From positions 1-64,000 of the forward strand of contig JBJOKE010000018.1 of the NCBI GenBank assembly GCA_046046245.1: DNA of 64,000 nt. The letters run 5' to 3'. Origin of the DNA: UBA4615 sp046046245 (GTDB taxonomy: Bacteria; Pseudomonadota; Gammaproteobacteria; Burkholderiales; Burkholderiaceae_E). Both the position numbers and the translations under genes were made by a program. Position 1 is the first letter of the stretch. Each line of letters opens with the position of its first letter. Positions 34,012 through 41,205 of the stretch are shown in pieces. The notes under the pieces are model-generated. The model was given only the letters and a program-made list of their open reading frames with translations, did not search any database and was not told the DNA's origin.

Positions 34012-34952
34012 TGCCGTTCTACCTCGCCCGCTGCGCGCTGCAGCTGCTCGTCGCGCTGGTCGGGATCGTCACGGTGGCCTTCTTCCTGATGAGGGCCATC
34101 CCCGGCGATCCCGCCCTGTACATGCTGGGCGATTTCGCCACCGCCGAGGCGCTCGCGAACCTGCGCGCGCGCCTCGGCCTCGACCAGCCGGTCTGGCGGC
34201 AGTACCTGATCTTCCTCGCGCGAGCGGCGGGCGGCGATCTCGGCGTTTCGGTCGCCACCGGCCAGCCGGCGCTCGCCGAGATCTGGGCCGCGGTGCCGCC
34301 CTCGGCGACGCTCGCCGTGGCGGGGATGGCGGTCGCGGTGCTGGTCGGCGTGCCGCTCGGCATCGTGGCCGCGGTGAGGCAGGGCAGCGCGGTGGACGTC
34401 CTGGTGATGCTGGTCGCGCTGGGCGGCATCTCGTTCCCGGTCTTCTGGCTGGGCCTGGTGGCGATCCTCGTCTTCTCGCACGCGCTCGGCCTGTTCCCGG
34501 TGCTCGGCGCGACCAGCCAGCCCGGATTCTGGAAGGCCGTGCACCACCTCGCGCTGCCGGCGCTCGTGCTGGGTCTCTCGGTCGCCGCCTACATCGCGCG
34601 GCTGACCCGCTCGGCGATGCTCGAGGTGCTGGGCCAGGACCACATCCGCGTCGCCCGCGCGATGGGCGTGCCCGAGCGGCGCATCGTCTGGCGGCTCGCG
34701 CTGCGCAATGCGCTGATCCCGGTGCTCGCGGTGATCGGCGTCACCTTCGCCTGGTCGCTCGGCAACGCGATCCTGGTCGAGACGGTGTTCAGCCGTCCCG
34801 GGCTCGGCTCGACGATCCTGAAGGCGATCCTGGCGCGCGACTACCAGCTGGTCCAGGCGGGCGTGCTCGTGCTGGCCGCCGCGGTCGTGCTGCTGAACAC
34901 CGCGCTCGACCTGATCTACGGCGCCATCGACCCGAGGCTCGCCCGCACATGA
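34011..34952 (+). CDS. ABC transporter permease, DppB/OppB type
   Basis: This 313-residue inner-membrane protein has six predicted spans. It carries the N-terminal OppB signature (YLARCALQLLVALVGIVTVA, then MRAIPGDPA) and the EAA loop ARAMGVPERRIVWRLALRNA that docks to the ATPase. FSRPGLGSTILKAI near the C-terminus is typical. It overlaps the receptor stop by one base and the next permease by four (ATGA), so the transporter genes are translationally coupled. The two permeases form the channel. Confidence 0.93.
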   Translation: MPFYLARCALQLLVALVGIVTVAFFLMRAIPGDPALYMLGDFATAEALANLRARLGLDQPVWRQYLIFLARAAGGDLGVSVATGQPALAEIWAAVPPSATLAVAGMAVAVLVGVPLGIVAAVRQGSAVDVLVMLVALGGISFPVFWLGLVAILVFSHALGLFPVLGATSQPGFWKAVHHLALPALVLGLSVAAYIARLTRSAMLEVLGQDHIRVARAMGVPERRIVWRLALRNALIPVLAVIGVTFAWSLGNAILVETVFSRPGLGSTILKAILARDYQLVQAGVLVLAAAVVLLNTALDLIYGAIDPRLART

Positions 34953-35848
34953 CCGCCGCCGACGCGGACACCGAACGCCTCGAGGACGCCGCCGCGCGCC
35001 GTCGCGCGACGCTGCGCCGCTACGCGCGCCACCCCGCGTTCGTGAGCGGCGCGATCGGCGTCGTGCTGCTGGTGCTGGTCGCGCTGTTCGCGCCCTGGCT
35101 CGCGCCGCACCCGCCGACCCGTACCGACCTGATGAACACGCTCTCGCCGCCGTCGGCCACCTACTGGCTCGGCACCGACGCGTTCGGCCGCTGCGTGCTC
35201 TCGCGCCTGATCTGGGGCACGAGGGTCTCGCTGCAGGTCGGGCTCTACGTGGTGCTGATCTCGCTCACCGCCGGCACCCTGCTGGGCGCGGTCGCGGGCT
35301 ACGTCGGCGGATGGCTGGAGCGGGTGCTGGTGGCGGTGATCGACATCCTGCTCGCCTTCCCGTCGTTCCTGCTGGCGCTCGCGCTGGTCGCCGCGCGGGG
35401 CAACACCCTCGACTCGATCGTGCTGGCGGTGGCCATCGCCTACACGCCGCGGATCGCCGCGGTGATGCGCTCGGTCGTGCTCACCATCCGTCCGCGGCCG
35501 TTCATCGAGGCGTCGCGCGCGATCGGCCTGTCGTCCTGGACCATCCTCGTGCGCCACGTGATCCCGAACGCGCTGCCGCCGGTGATCGTCGTGGCGACGG
35601 TCAGCGCCGCGACCGCGATCCTCGCCGAGGCCGGCCTGTCGTTCCTCGGCCTCGGCGTGCAGCCGCCCACGCCCACGTGGGGCAACGTGATCTCCGAGGG
35701 GCAGACGGCGATCACCACGCGGCCGCTGATCTCGCTGTCCGCCGGCCTGTGCATCGCCTTCACCGTCGTGGTCCTGAACCTGCTGGGTGACGGGCTGCGC
35801 GACACGCTGGACCCGCAGATGCGCCGCAACACCGGGAAGCTGCTGTGA
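34949..35848 (+). CDS. ABC transporter permease, DppC/OppC type
   Basis: The 299-residue second permease has a charged N-terminal tail, the first membrane span at about residues 37-58, the OppC marker YWLGTDAFGRCVLSRLIWG, and the EAA loop ASRAIGLSSWTILVRHVIPN. LSFLGLGVQPPTPTWG is the conserved late block. Six spans are predicted. Start ATG 34949 lies in an ATGA overlap with the first permease, and its stop lies in a GTGA overlap with the ATPase gene. Confidence 0.93.
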   Translation: MTAADADTERLEDAAARRRATLRRYARHPAFVSGAIGVVLLVLVALFAPWLAPHPPTRTDLMNTLSPPSATYWLGTDAFGRCVLSRLIWGTRVSLQVGLYVVLISLTAGTLLGAVAGYVGGWLERVLVAVIDILLAFPSFLLALALVAARGNTLDSIVLAVAIAYTPRIAAVMRSVVLTIRPRPFIEASRAIGLSSWTILVRHVIPNALPPVIVVATVSAATAILAEAGLSFLGLGVQPPTPTWGNVISEGQTAITTRPLISLSAGLCIAFTVVVLNLLGDGLRDTLDPQMRRNTGKLL

Positions 35849-36828
35849 GCGTCGCCTTCGAGCTGCGCGGCCTGACCGCCGCCGTCCCCGGCGAGAAGGG
35901 CGCGGTGCGCCTGGTGGAGGAGGTCTCGCTCGAGGTGCGGGCCGGCGAGACGCTCGCGGTGGTCGGCGAGAGCGGCTCGGGCAAGACCGTCACCTTCGTG
36001 TCCGCGCTGGGCCTGCTGCCGAAGCCGGGCCGGGTGATCGCGGGCGAGGCGCTCGTCGACGGGGTCGACCTGCTGCGCCTCCAGCCCGAGGCGCTTCGCC
36101 GGATGCGCGGGGCGCGGATCGGCATGGTGTTCCAGGACCCGCTGACCGGGCTCAATCCGGTGTTCCGCGTCGGCGACCAGATCGGAGAGGTGCTGCGCGC
36201 CCACCTGCCGATCGGTCGGCGCGAGGCGCGCGAGCGCGCGGTCGAGCTGCTCGCGCGCGTGCAGATCCCCGACCCCGCGCGGCGCGTCGACGACTATCCG
36301 CACCAGTTCTCGGGCGGCATGCGCCAGCGCGTGCTGATCGCGATGGCGATCGCGCTCGGGCCGCGCGTGCTGGTCGCCGACGAGCCGACGACCGCGCTCG
36401 ACGTGACGGTGCAGGCGCAGGTGCTCGACCTGCTGGGCGAGCTGAGGGATGCCGAAGGCATGGCGATGGTGCTGATCACCCACGATCTCGGCGTGGTGGC
36501 GCGGCAGGCCGATCGCGTCGCGGTGATGTACGCCGGCCGCGTCGTCGAGACCGGCACGGTCGAGGAGGTCTTCCGCGCGCCGCGCCACCCCTACACGATC
36601 TCGCTGTTCCGCAGCATCCCCGACATCGAGGCGCCGGCCGGGACGATGCTCGCCGCGATCGCCGGCAGCCCGCCCGACCCCGCCCGCCGGCCCGCCGGAT
36701 GCGCGTTCGCGCCGCGCTGCTTCGCGGCGACCGAGCAGGCGGGGTGCCGGGTCGACCGTCCCGCGCTGCGCGGCGTCGGCCACCTCGCGGCCTGCCATCG
36801 GCAGGGCGAGCCGGGGGTGTCGGCATGA
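35845..36828 (+). CDS. ABC transporter ATP-binding protein, DppD/OppD type
   Basis: The 327-residue ATPase has Walker A GESGSGKTV, Q-loop MVFQDPLTGLNPV, signature FSGGMRQR, Walker B VLVADEPTTAL and the switch histidine in LITHDLG. The C-terminal oligopeptide-transporter extension has the cysteine-bearing block GCAFAPRCFAATEQAGC, which in some relatives binds an iron-sulfur cluster. GTG 35845 is the start in the GTGA overlap. It pairs with the next gene's ATPase. Confidence 0.93.
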   Translation: MSVAFELRGLTAAVPGEKGAVRLVEEVSLEVRAGETLAVVGESGSGKTVTFVSALGLLPKPGRVIAGEALVDGVDLLRLQPEALRRMRGARIGMVFQDPLTGLNPVFRVGDQIGEVLRAHLPIGRREARERAVELLARVQIPDPARRVDDYPHQFSGGMRQRVLIAMAIALGPRVLVADEPTTALDVTVQAQVLDLLGELRDAEGMAMVLITHDLGVVARQADRVAVMYAGRVVETGTVEEVFRAPRHPYTISLFRSIPDIEAPAGTMLAAIAGSPPDPARRPAGCAFAPRCFAATEQAGCRVDRPALRGVGHLAACHRQGEPGVSA

Positions 36829-37856
36829 GCGCGCTGCTCGAGGTCGCGGGGCTGCGCAAGCGCTTCGGCGGCGGGCGCACGCTGTTCGGCGCGGCGCGTC
36901 CCGAGGTCCGGGCGGTGGACGACGTGTCCTTCACGCTCGCGCGCGGCGAGACGCTCGGCCTGGTCGGCGAGACCGGCAGCGGCAAGAGCACGCTCGGCCG
37001 CCTGGTGCTTCGGCTGATCGAGCCGAGCGCCGGCCGCATCCGCTTCGACGGGCAGGACGTGAGCTCGGCCGCGCGCGGCGCGCTGCGTGCACTGCGCCCG
37101 AAGATGCAGATGGTGTTCCAGGATCCGTACGGCTCGCTCGACCCGCGCATGACCGCCGGACAGATCGTCGCCGAGCCGCTGACGGCCCACGGCATCGCGC
37201 GCGCCGAGGCGGCGGAGCGCGCGCGCGCACTGCTCGCGAGCGTCGGGCTGCGGCCGGCGATGGCGGCGCGCTATCCGCACGAGTTCTCCGGCGGGCAGCG
37301 CCAGCGAGTCGGCATCGCGCGCGCGATCGCGCTCGATCCGGCGCTGGTGGTGCTCGACGAGCCGGTCTCGGCGCTCGACGTCTCGGTGCAGGCGCAGATC
37401 CTCAACCTGCTCGCCGAGATCCAGGCGCGCTCCGGCGTGGCCTACCTGTTCATCTCCCACGACCTCGGCGTGGTGCGCCACGTCAGCGACCGCGTCGCGG
37501 TGATGTACCTCGGCCGGATCGTCGAGATCGGGCCGCGCGACGCGCTCTACCGGTCGCCCCGGCATCCGTACACGGTGTCGCTGCTGTCGGCGGTGCCCAG
37601 CGCCGACCCGGTGCGCGAGCGCGCGCGGCCGCGCATCCGTCCGATCGGCGAGATCGGCAGCGCCGCCGCGCTGCCGGGCGGCTGCCGCTTCCATCCGCGC
37701 TGCCCGCGAGCGCGCCTCGCCGCCGCGAGCGGTGCCGACACGGTGGAGGCGTGCGGCACGCGACTGCCGCGCGCCTGCGTGCACGACGACCCCGTGCCGG
37801 TGCCCACCGGCACCGACGGCCACATGGCCGCCTGCCACTTCCACCACCTGGACTGA
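36825..37856 (+). CDS. ABC transporter ATP-binding protein, DppF/OppF type
   Basis: The 343-residue ATPase has Walker A GETGSGKST, Q-loop MVFQDPYGSLDPRM, signature FSGGQRQRVGIARA, Walker B VVLDEPVSAL and FISHDLGVVRHVSDRVAVMY. The C-terminal domain includes GGCRFHPRCPRA. It starts at ATG 36825 in an ATGA overlap. With the receptor, two permeases and OppD-type ATPase it completes a five-gene importer. The cysteine hydrolase follows 13 bases later, probably in the same transcript, and may act on what is imported. Confidence 0.93.
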   Translation: MSALLEVAGLRKRFGGGRTLFGAARPEVRAVDDVSFTLARGETLGLVGETGSGKSTLGRLVLRLIEPSAGRIRFDGQDVSSAARGALRALRPKMQMVFQDPYGSLDPRMTAGQIVAEPLTAHGIARAEAAERARALLASVGLRPAMAARYPHEFSGGQRQRVGIARAIALDPALVVLDEPVSALDVSVQAQILNLLAEIQARSGVAYLFISHDLGVVRHVSDRVAVMYLGRIVEIGPRDALYRSPRHPYTVSLLSAVPSADPVRERARPRIRPIGEIGSAAALPGGCRFHPRCPRARLAAASGADTVEACGTRLPRACVHDDPVPVPTGTDGHMAACHFHHLD

Positions 37857-37869
37857 GGACCGACCCACG

Positions 37870-38511
37870 ATGAGCGTCTCCCGCGAACGGAACTACGCCG
37901 GCGTCTTCGACGGCACCGTCGGCTTCGGCGCGAAGCCGGCGCTGGTGATCATCGACTTCACCCTCGCCTACACCACGCCCGGCTCGGCCTTCTACGGCGA
38001 GGGCGTGGTCCGCGCGGTGCGCGACACCGTCCCGCTGCTCGCCGCCGCGCGCGCGGCCGGCATCCCGGTGATCCACACCAAGGTCATGTACCACCCCTCG
38101 GGCGCCGACGGCGGCTGGTTCGTGCGCAAGGTCCCGGCCCTGCGCAAGCTCGTGCCCGGGGAGCCGCTGGCCGAGATCGATCCCGCGGTCGCGCCGCTCC
38201 CCGAGGAGGTGGTGATCGTCAAGCAGTACCCGAGCCCCTTCTTCGGCACGCCGCTCGCCCCGATGCTGGCCACGCTCGGCGTCGACACGCTGATCCTCGC
38301 CGGCTGCTCGACGAGCGGCTGCGTGCGTGCCGGCGCGCTCGACGGCGTGCAGCACGGCTACCGGGTGATCGTGCCGCGCGAATGCGTCGGCGACCGGCAC
38401 GACGGGCCGCACGACGCCAACCTGTTCGACATCAACGCGAAGTACGGCGACGTGCTCGGGCGCGACGAGGTGATCGCCCATCTGGCGGGCCTTCGCGACC
38501 GGACGCGCTGA
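37870..38511 (+). CDS. Isochorismatase-family cysteine hydrolase
   Basis: This 213-residue protein has the Asp-Lys-Cys triad of the family: Asp in ALVIIDFTLAY (about residue 29), Lys in VVIVKQYPSPFFGT (about 118) and the nucleophile in AGCSTSGCVRAGALDG (about 152). It most resembles N-carbamoylsarcosine amidase/maleamate amidase-type members, which hydrolyse amides or carbamoyl groups. GAGG precedes ATG 37870. As the last gene behind the peptide-type importer it may release ammonia from the imported compound. The real substrate is unknown. Confidence 0.87.
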   Translation: MSVSRERNYAGVFDGTVGFGAKPALVIIDFTLAYTTPGSAFYGEGVVRAVRDTVPLLAAARAAGIPVIHTKVMYHPSGADGGWFVRKVPALRKLVPGEPLAEIDPAVAPLPEEVVIVKQYPSPFFGTPLAPMLATLGVDTLILAGCSTSGCVRAGALDGVQHGYRVIVPRECVGDRHDGPHDANLFDINAKYGDVLGRDEVIAHLAGLRDRTR

Positions 38512-38539
38512 GCAGAGGGCGGTCGACCGCGAGCGGCAA

Positions 38540-38557
38540 GCCGGACCGCGGTCCGGC
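38540..38557. repeat. 18-base perfect palindrome, GCCGGACC/GG centre
   Basis: GCCGGACCGCGGTCCGGC is a perfect inverted repeat in the 137-base gap after the hydrolase gene. It could form a hairpin without a T-run, or be a protein site. Confidence 0.6.
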
Positions 38558-38560
38558 GTG

Positions 38561-38606
38561 CCGGTCCCGCCCGGTCCCGCCCGGTCCCGCCCGGTCCCGC
38601 CCGGTC
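38561..38606. repeat. 10-base tandem repeat CCGGTCCCGC, 4.6 copies
   Basis: Four perfect CCGGTCCCGC units (38561-38600) plus CCGGTC lie head to tail directly after the palindrome, about 40 bases before the ybaK start. Copy number may vary between strains. Confidence 0.9.
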
Positions 38607-38636
38607 GCCGACGGGCCGGCGCCGGCCTGCCGCCGC

Positions 38637-38642
38637 TATCAT
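38637..38642 (+). promoter_or_regulatory. TATCAT -10-like element before ybaK
   Basis: TATCAT ends six bases before the ATG at 38649. No ribosome-binding site fits in the gap. The tandem repeat lies where a -35 and upstream DNA would be. Confidence 0.4.
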
Positions 38643-38648
38643 CCGCGG

Positions 38649-39137
38649 ATGGCCGCCAAGCACGTCTCCGAAACGCCCGCGACCGCGCTGCTGAGGCAGC
38701 GCGGCGTCGCCTTCACCGAGCACCCGTACGACTACGTCGAGCACGGCGGCACCGCGGAGTCGGCGCGCCAGCTCGGTCTCGACGAGCACGCGGTGGTCAA
38801 GACGCTGGTGATGCAGGACGAGGCGGGCAAGCCGCTGGTGGTGCTGATGCACGGCGACCGCAAGGTCTCGACGAAGAACCTCGCGCGGCAGGCCGGCCGC
38901 AAGTCGATCGCGCCGTGCGAGCCCGAGGTCGCGAACCGCCACTCCGGCTACCTCGTCGGTGGCACCTCGCCGTTCGGCACGAAGAAGCGGATGCCGGTCT
39001 ACGTCGAGCGCAGCGTGCTCGCGCTGCCGCGGATCTGGATCAACGGCGGTCGGCGCGGCTACCTCGTCGGCCTCGAGCCCGCGGTGCTGACCGCGCTGCT
39101 CGAGGCCGTGCCGGTAGACTGCGCGCTCGAGGACTGA
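38649..39137 (+). CDS. ybaK: Cys-tRNA(Pro)/aminoacyl-tRNA deacylase, YbaK/EbsC family
   Basis: The 162-residue trans-editing enzyme removes cysteine mischarged on tRNA-Pro. Family markers are HPYDYVEHGGTAESARQLGL near residue 25, the essential lysine in VVKTLVMQD, KVSTKNLARQAG and GYLVGGTSPFGTKKRMPVYV. The length is standard. It begins with ATG 38649 and is followed 16 bases later by plsY, whose TAGACT element lies in the ybaK 3' end. A possible leaderless start is noted separately. Confidence 0.93.
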   Translation: MAAKHVSETPATALLRQRGVAFTEHPYDYVEHGGTAESARQLGLDEHAVVKTLVMQDEAGKPLVVLMHGDRKVSTKNLARQAGRKSIAPCEPEVANRHSGYLVGGTSPFGTKKRMPVYVERSVLALPRIWINGGRRGYLVGLEPAVLTALLEAVPVDCALED

Positions 39138-39153
39138 CCCGACCGTTCCCCGG

Positions 39154-39783
39154 ATGCCCGCCATGGACCTGCTGCCCGCGCTCGTCGCGATCGTCGTCGC
39201 CTACCTGATCGGCTCGGTGTCCTTCGCGGTGGTGGTCAGCCGCGCGATGGGGCTGGCGGACCCGCGCAGCTACGGCTCGGGCAACCCCGGCGCGACCAAC
39301 GTGCTGCGCACCGGCAACCGCAGTGCCGCGATCCTCACGCTGGTCGGCGACGCGGCCAAGGGCGCGGTCGCGGTCCTGCTCGCGAAGGCCCTCGCGCAGC
39401 GCTACGGCTTCGACGACTTCGTGCTGACCCTGGTCGGCCTCGCGGCCTTCGTCGGCCACCTGTTCCCGGTGTTCCACGGCTTCCAGGGCGGCAAGGGCGT
39501 GGCCACGGCGGCCGGCGTGCTGCTCGCGCTGTCGCCGTGGCTCGGGCTCGCGACCCTGACCACCTGGATCGTGATCGCGGTGTTCTTCCGCTACTCGTCG
39601 CTCGCTTCGCTGGTGTCGGCGGTGTTCGCACCGGTCTTCTACATGCTGCTCGCGGGCGCGGACCGGGTGTCGGTCGCGATCGCGGTGATGGCCGCGCTGC
39701 TCGTGTTCCGGCACCGGGCGAACATCGCCAAGCTGATCGCGGGCACCGAGAGCCGGATCGGATCGAAGAAGCCTGCCGCCTGA
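39154..39783 (+). CDS. plsY: Acyl-phosphate:glycerol-3-phosphate acyltransferase PlsY
   Basis: PlsY makes lysophosphatidic acid from acyl-phosphate and glycerol 3-phosphate at the inner membrane. The 209-residue protein has five predicted spans and all three motifs: GSVSFAVVVSRAMG, SYGSGNPGATNVLRTGNR and GHLFPVFHGFQGGKGVATAAG. ATG 39154 and ATG 39163 are both possible starts. A TAGACT element lies 34 bases before the first, inside ybaK. The C-terminus is basic. It converges on the RlmN-like gene over a 180-base spacer with no evident feature. Confidence 0.94.
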   Translation: MPAMDLLPALVAIVVAYLIGSVSFAVVVSRAMGLADPRSYGSGNPGATNVLRTGNRSAAILTLVGDAAKGAVAVLLAKALAQRYGFDDFVLTLVGLAAFVGHLFPVFHGFQGGKGVATAAGVLLALSPWLGLATLTTWIVIAVFFRYSSLASLVSAVFAPVFYMLLAGADRVSVAIAVMAALLVFRHRANIAKLIAGTESRIGSKKPAA

Positions 39784-39963
39784 GCGGCTCGGCCGCGCGC
39801 CTTCCGGTGAAGGCCCGCTCGGACAGGCCGCTGTCGCCCGACACGGGGTGACGCGCCGCATCCGCAGCGCGACGCCCGGTGCACCGCGGACGAGGGCGAG
39901 GCGATCCGCGCCGGCAGGCTCGGTCGGGCACGCAGCCGCGGCGGCACGCGCCGAGGGGGTCCG

Positions 39964-41046
39964 TCAGTCGGCGGCGCGCAGCGGCGTCCGTCGGATCGGC
40001 AGCGCCACGGTCGCTTCGGCCGGCCCGGCGCGCGCGGGCGCTTCGCCGGCCGCCCCGGCCCGCTGCGCGCGCAGCTGGCCGCAGCCACCGTCGACCTCCT
40101 GCGCGGCCGACCACCGCAGCGTCGCCACGACGCCGCGTGCCTTCAGCCCGCGCACGAAGGCCACCGCGCGCTCGAGCGGCGGCCGGCGGAACGGCGCGTC
40201 CTCGACCGCGTTCCACGGGATGGCGTTGAGGATCGCGCGGCGCCCGGCGAACAGGCGGGCGAGCGCCTCGACCTCGTCGTCGCCGTCGTTGACGCCGTCG
40301 AGCAGGGTCCACTGGACCAGCAGCGGGAAGCCGGTCGCCCGCGCGCACGCGCAGGCCAGGTCCACCAGCTCGTCGGGCTCGATCCGCGGCGCGCGCGGCA
40401 GCAGCTCGCGGCGCAGCCCGGGCTTGGTGGTGTGCAGCGACAGCGCGAGCGAGGGCCGCACCCGCGCGGCGGGCAGCCGCTCGAACGCGCGCCGGTCGCC
40501 CACCGTCGAGAACACCAGCTGCTCGCGCGCGATGCCGCCGTCGGTACCGAGCGTCTCGATCGCGTCGAGCACCGCATCGAGGTTGTGGGCGGGCTCGCCC
40601 ATCCCCATGAACACCACCTTGCGGACCGCGCGCAGCCGGCGCGCCGCCGCCACCTGCCCGGCGATCTCCGCGCTGCCGAGCTGCCGCAGCAGGCCGTCCT
40701 TGCCGGTCGTGCAGAACGTGCAGCCCACCGCGCAGCCGATCTGGGTCGACACGCACAGCCCGCCGCGCGGCAGCAGGACGCTCTCGACGGCCTGCCCGTC
40801 GGCCAGCCCCACCAGCAGCCGCTCGGCGCCCTCGCCGGGATGGCGCGAGCGGACGACGGCGAGCGCGTCGAGCTCGGCCGCGAGCGCCGGCAGCGCGTCG
40901 CGCAGGCGCTTCGGCAGGAAGTTCGGGTCACCCCGATAGGGCGCGTCCAGGGGCTCGGCGTGCAGCCACCGCCGGATCAGCTGGCGTTCGTGGGGGGCGG
41001 CGGCCCCGAGCGCACGCAGCCGCAGGCGCAGCGAGGCGAGGTCCAT
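39964..41046 (-). CDS. RlmN-like radical SAM RNA methyltransferase
   Basis: The 360-residue protein belongs to the RlmN/Cfr group, which methylates C2 or C8 of an adenosine in 23S rRNA (RlmN also methylates tRNA). The radical SAM cluster CAVGCTFC is near residue 104, MGMGEPAHNLDAVLD follows, and the methyl-carrying cysteine pair is represented by the C-terminal VDGGCGQLRAQ. The C-terminus has an extra Ala/Arg-rich tail. The sequence is more divergent than the standard RlmN usually found beside ndk, so it may be a second paralogue; that cannot be tested here. On the minus strand TACACT ends eight bases before ATG 41046. Confidence 0.85.
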   Translation of the reverse strand: MDLASLRLRLRALGAAAPHERQLIRRWLHAEPLDAPYRGDPNFLPKRLRDALPALAAELDALAVVRSRHPGEGAERLLVGLADGQAVESVLLPRGGLCVSTQIGCAVGCTFCTTGKDGLLRQLGSAEIAGQVAAARRLRAVRKVVFMGMGEPAHNLDAVLDAIETLGTDGGIAREQLVFSTVGDRRAFERLPAARVRPSLALSLHTTKPGLRRELLPRAPRIEPDELVDLACACARATGFPLLVQWTLLDGVNDGDDEVEALARLFAGRRAILNAIPWNAVEDAPFRRPPLERAVAFVRGLKARGVVATLRWSAAQEVDGGCGQLRAQRAGAAGEAPARAGPAEATVALPIRRTPLRAAD

Positions 41047-41054
41047 GGCCCGGG

Positions 41055-41060
41055 AGTGTA
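41055..41060 (-). promoter_or_regulatory. TACACT -10-like element before the RlmN-like gene
   Basis: The minus-strand TACACT ends 8 bases before the ATG at 41046, with no ribosome-binding site. It belongs to the close-spaced class. Confidence 0.4.
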
Positions 41061-41098
41061 GGCGATCGGGGGTGTCACCGATTCATGCGACGACGGCC

Positions 41099-41163
41099 TT
41101 GCATTGCCGTCTATTTTGGGATAATTTTCCCAAACCCAATAAATTTGGGAAAAACAACCCAAA
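41099..41163. promoter_or_regulatory. AT-rich control region with five TTTGGG half-sites
   Basis: This stretch is far richer in A and T than its surroundings. TTTGGGA (41115-41121) and TCCCAAA (41128-41134) form an inverted pair. CCCAA (41135-41139) and TTTGGGA (41144-41150) form a second, and CCCAAA (41158-41163) a fifth half-site. GATAAT (41120-41125) with TTGCAT (41099-41104) could be a promoter for the lipoprotein gene at 41206, although the spacing is only 15 bases. The half-sites would overlap the -10. Confidence 0.6.
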
Positions 41164-41205
41164 CCAAGGCGCCGGATGCCGGCGCCCATCTCACCGGAGC
41201 GAACC

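Noticed and set aside
39784..39963. 180-base spacer between plsY and the RlmN-like gene checked for an RNA gene or terminator
   Set aside because: No convincing hairpin with a T-run, promoter or tRNA-like element was seen.
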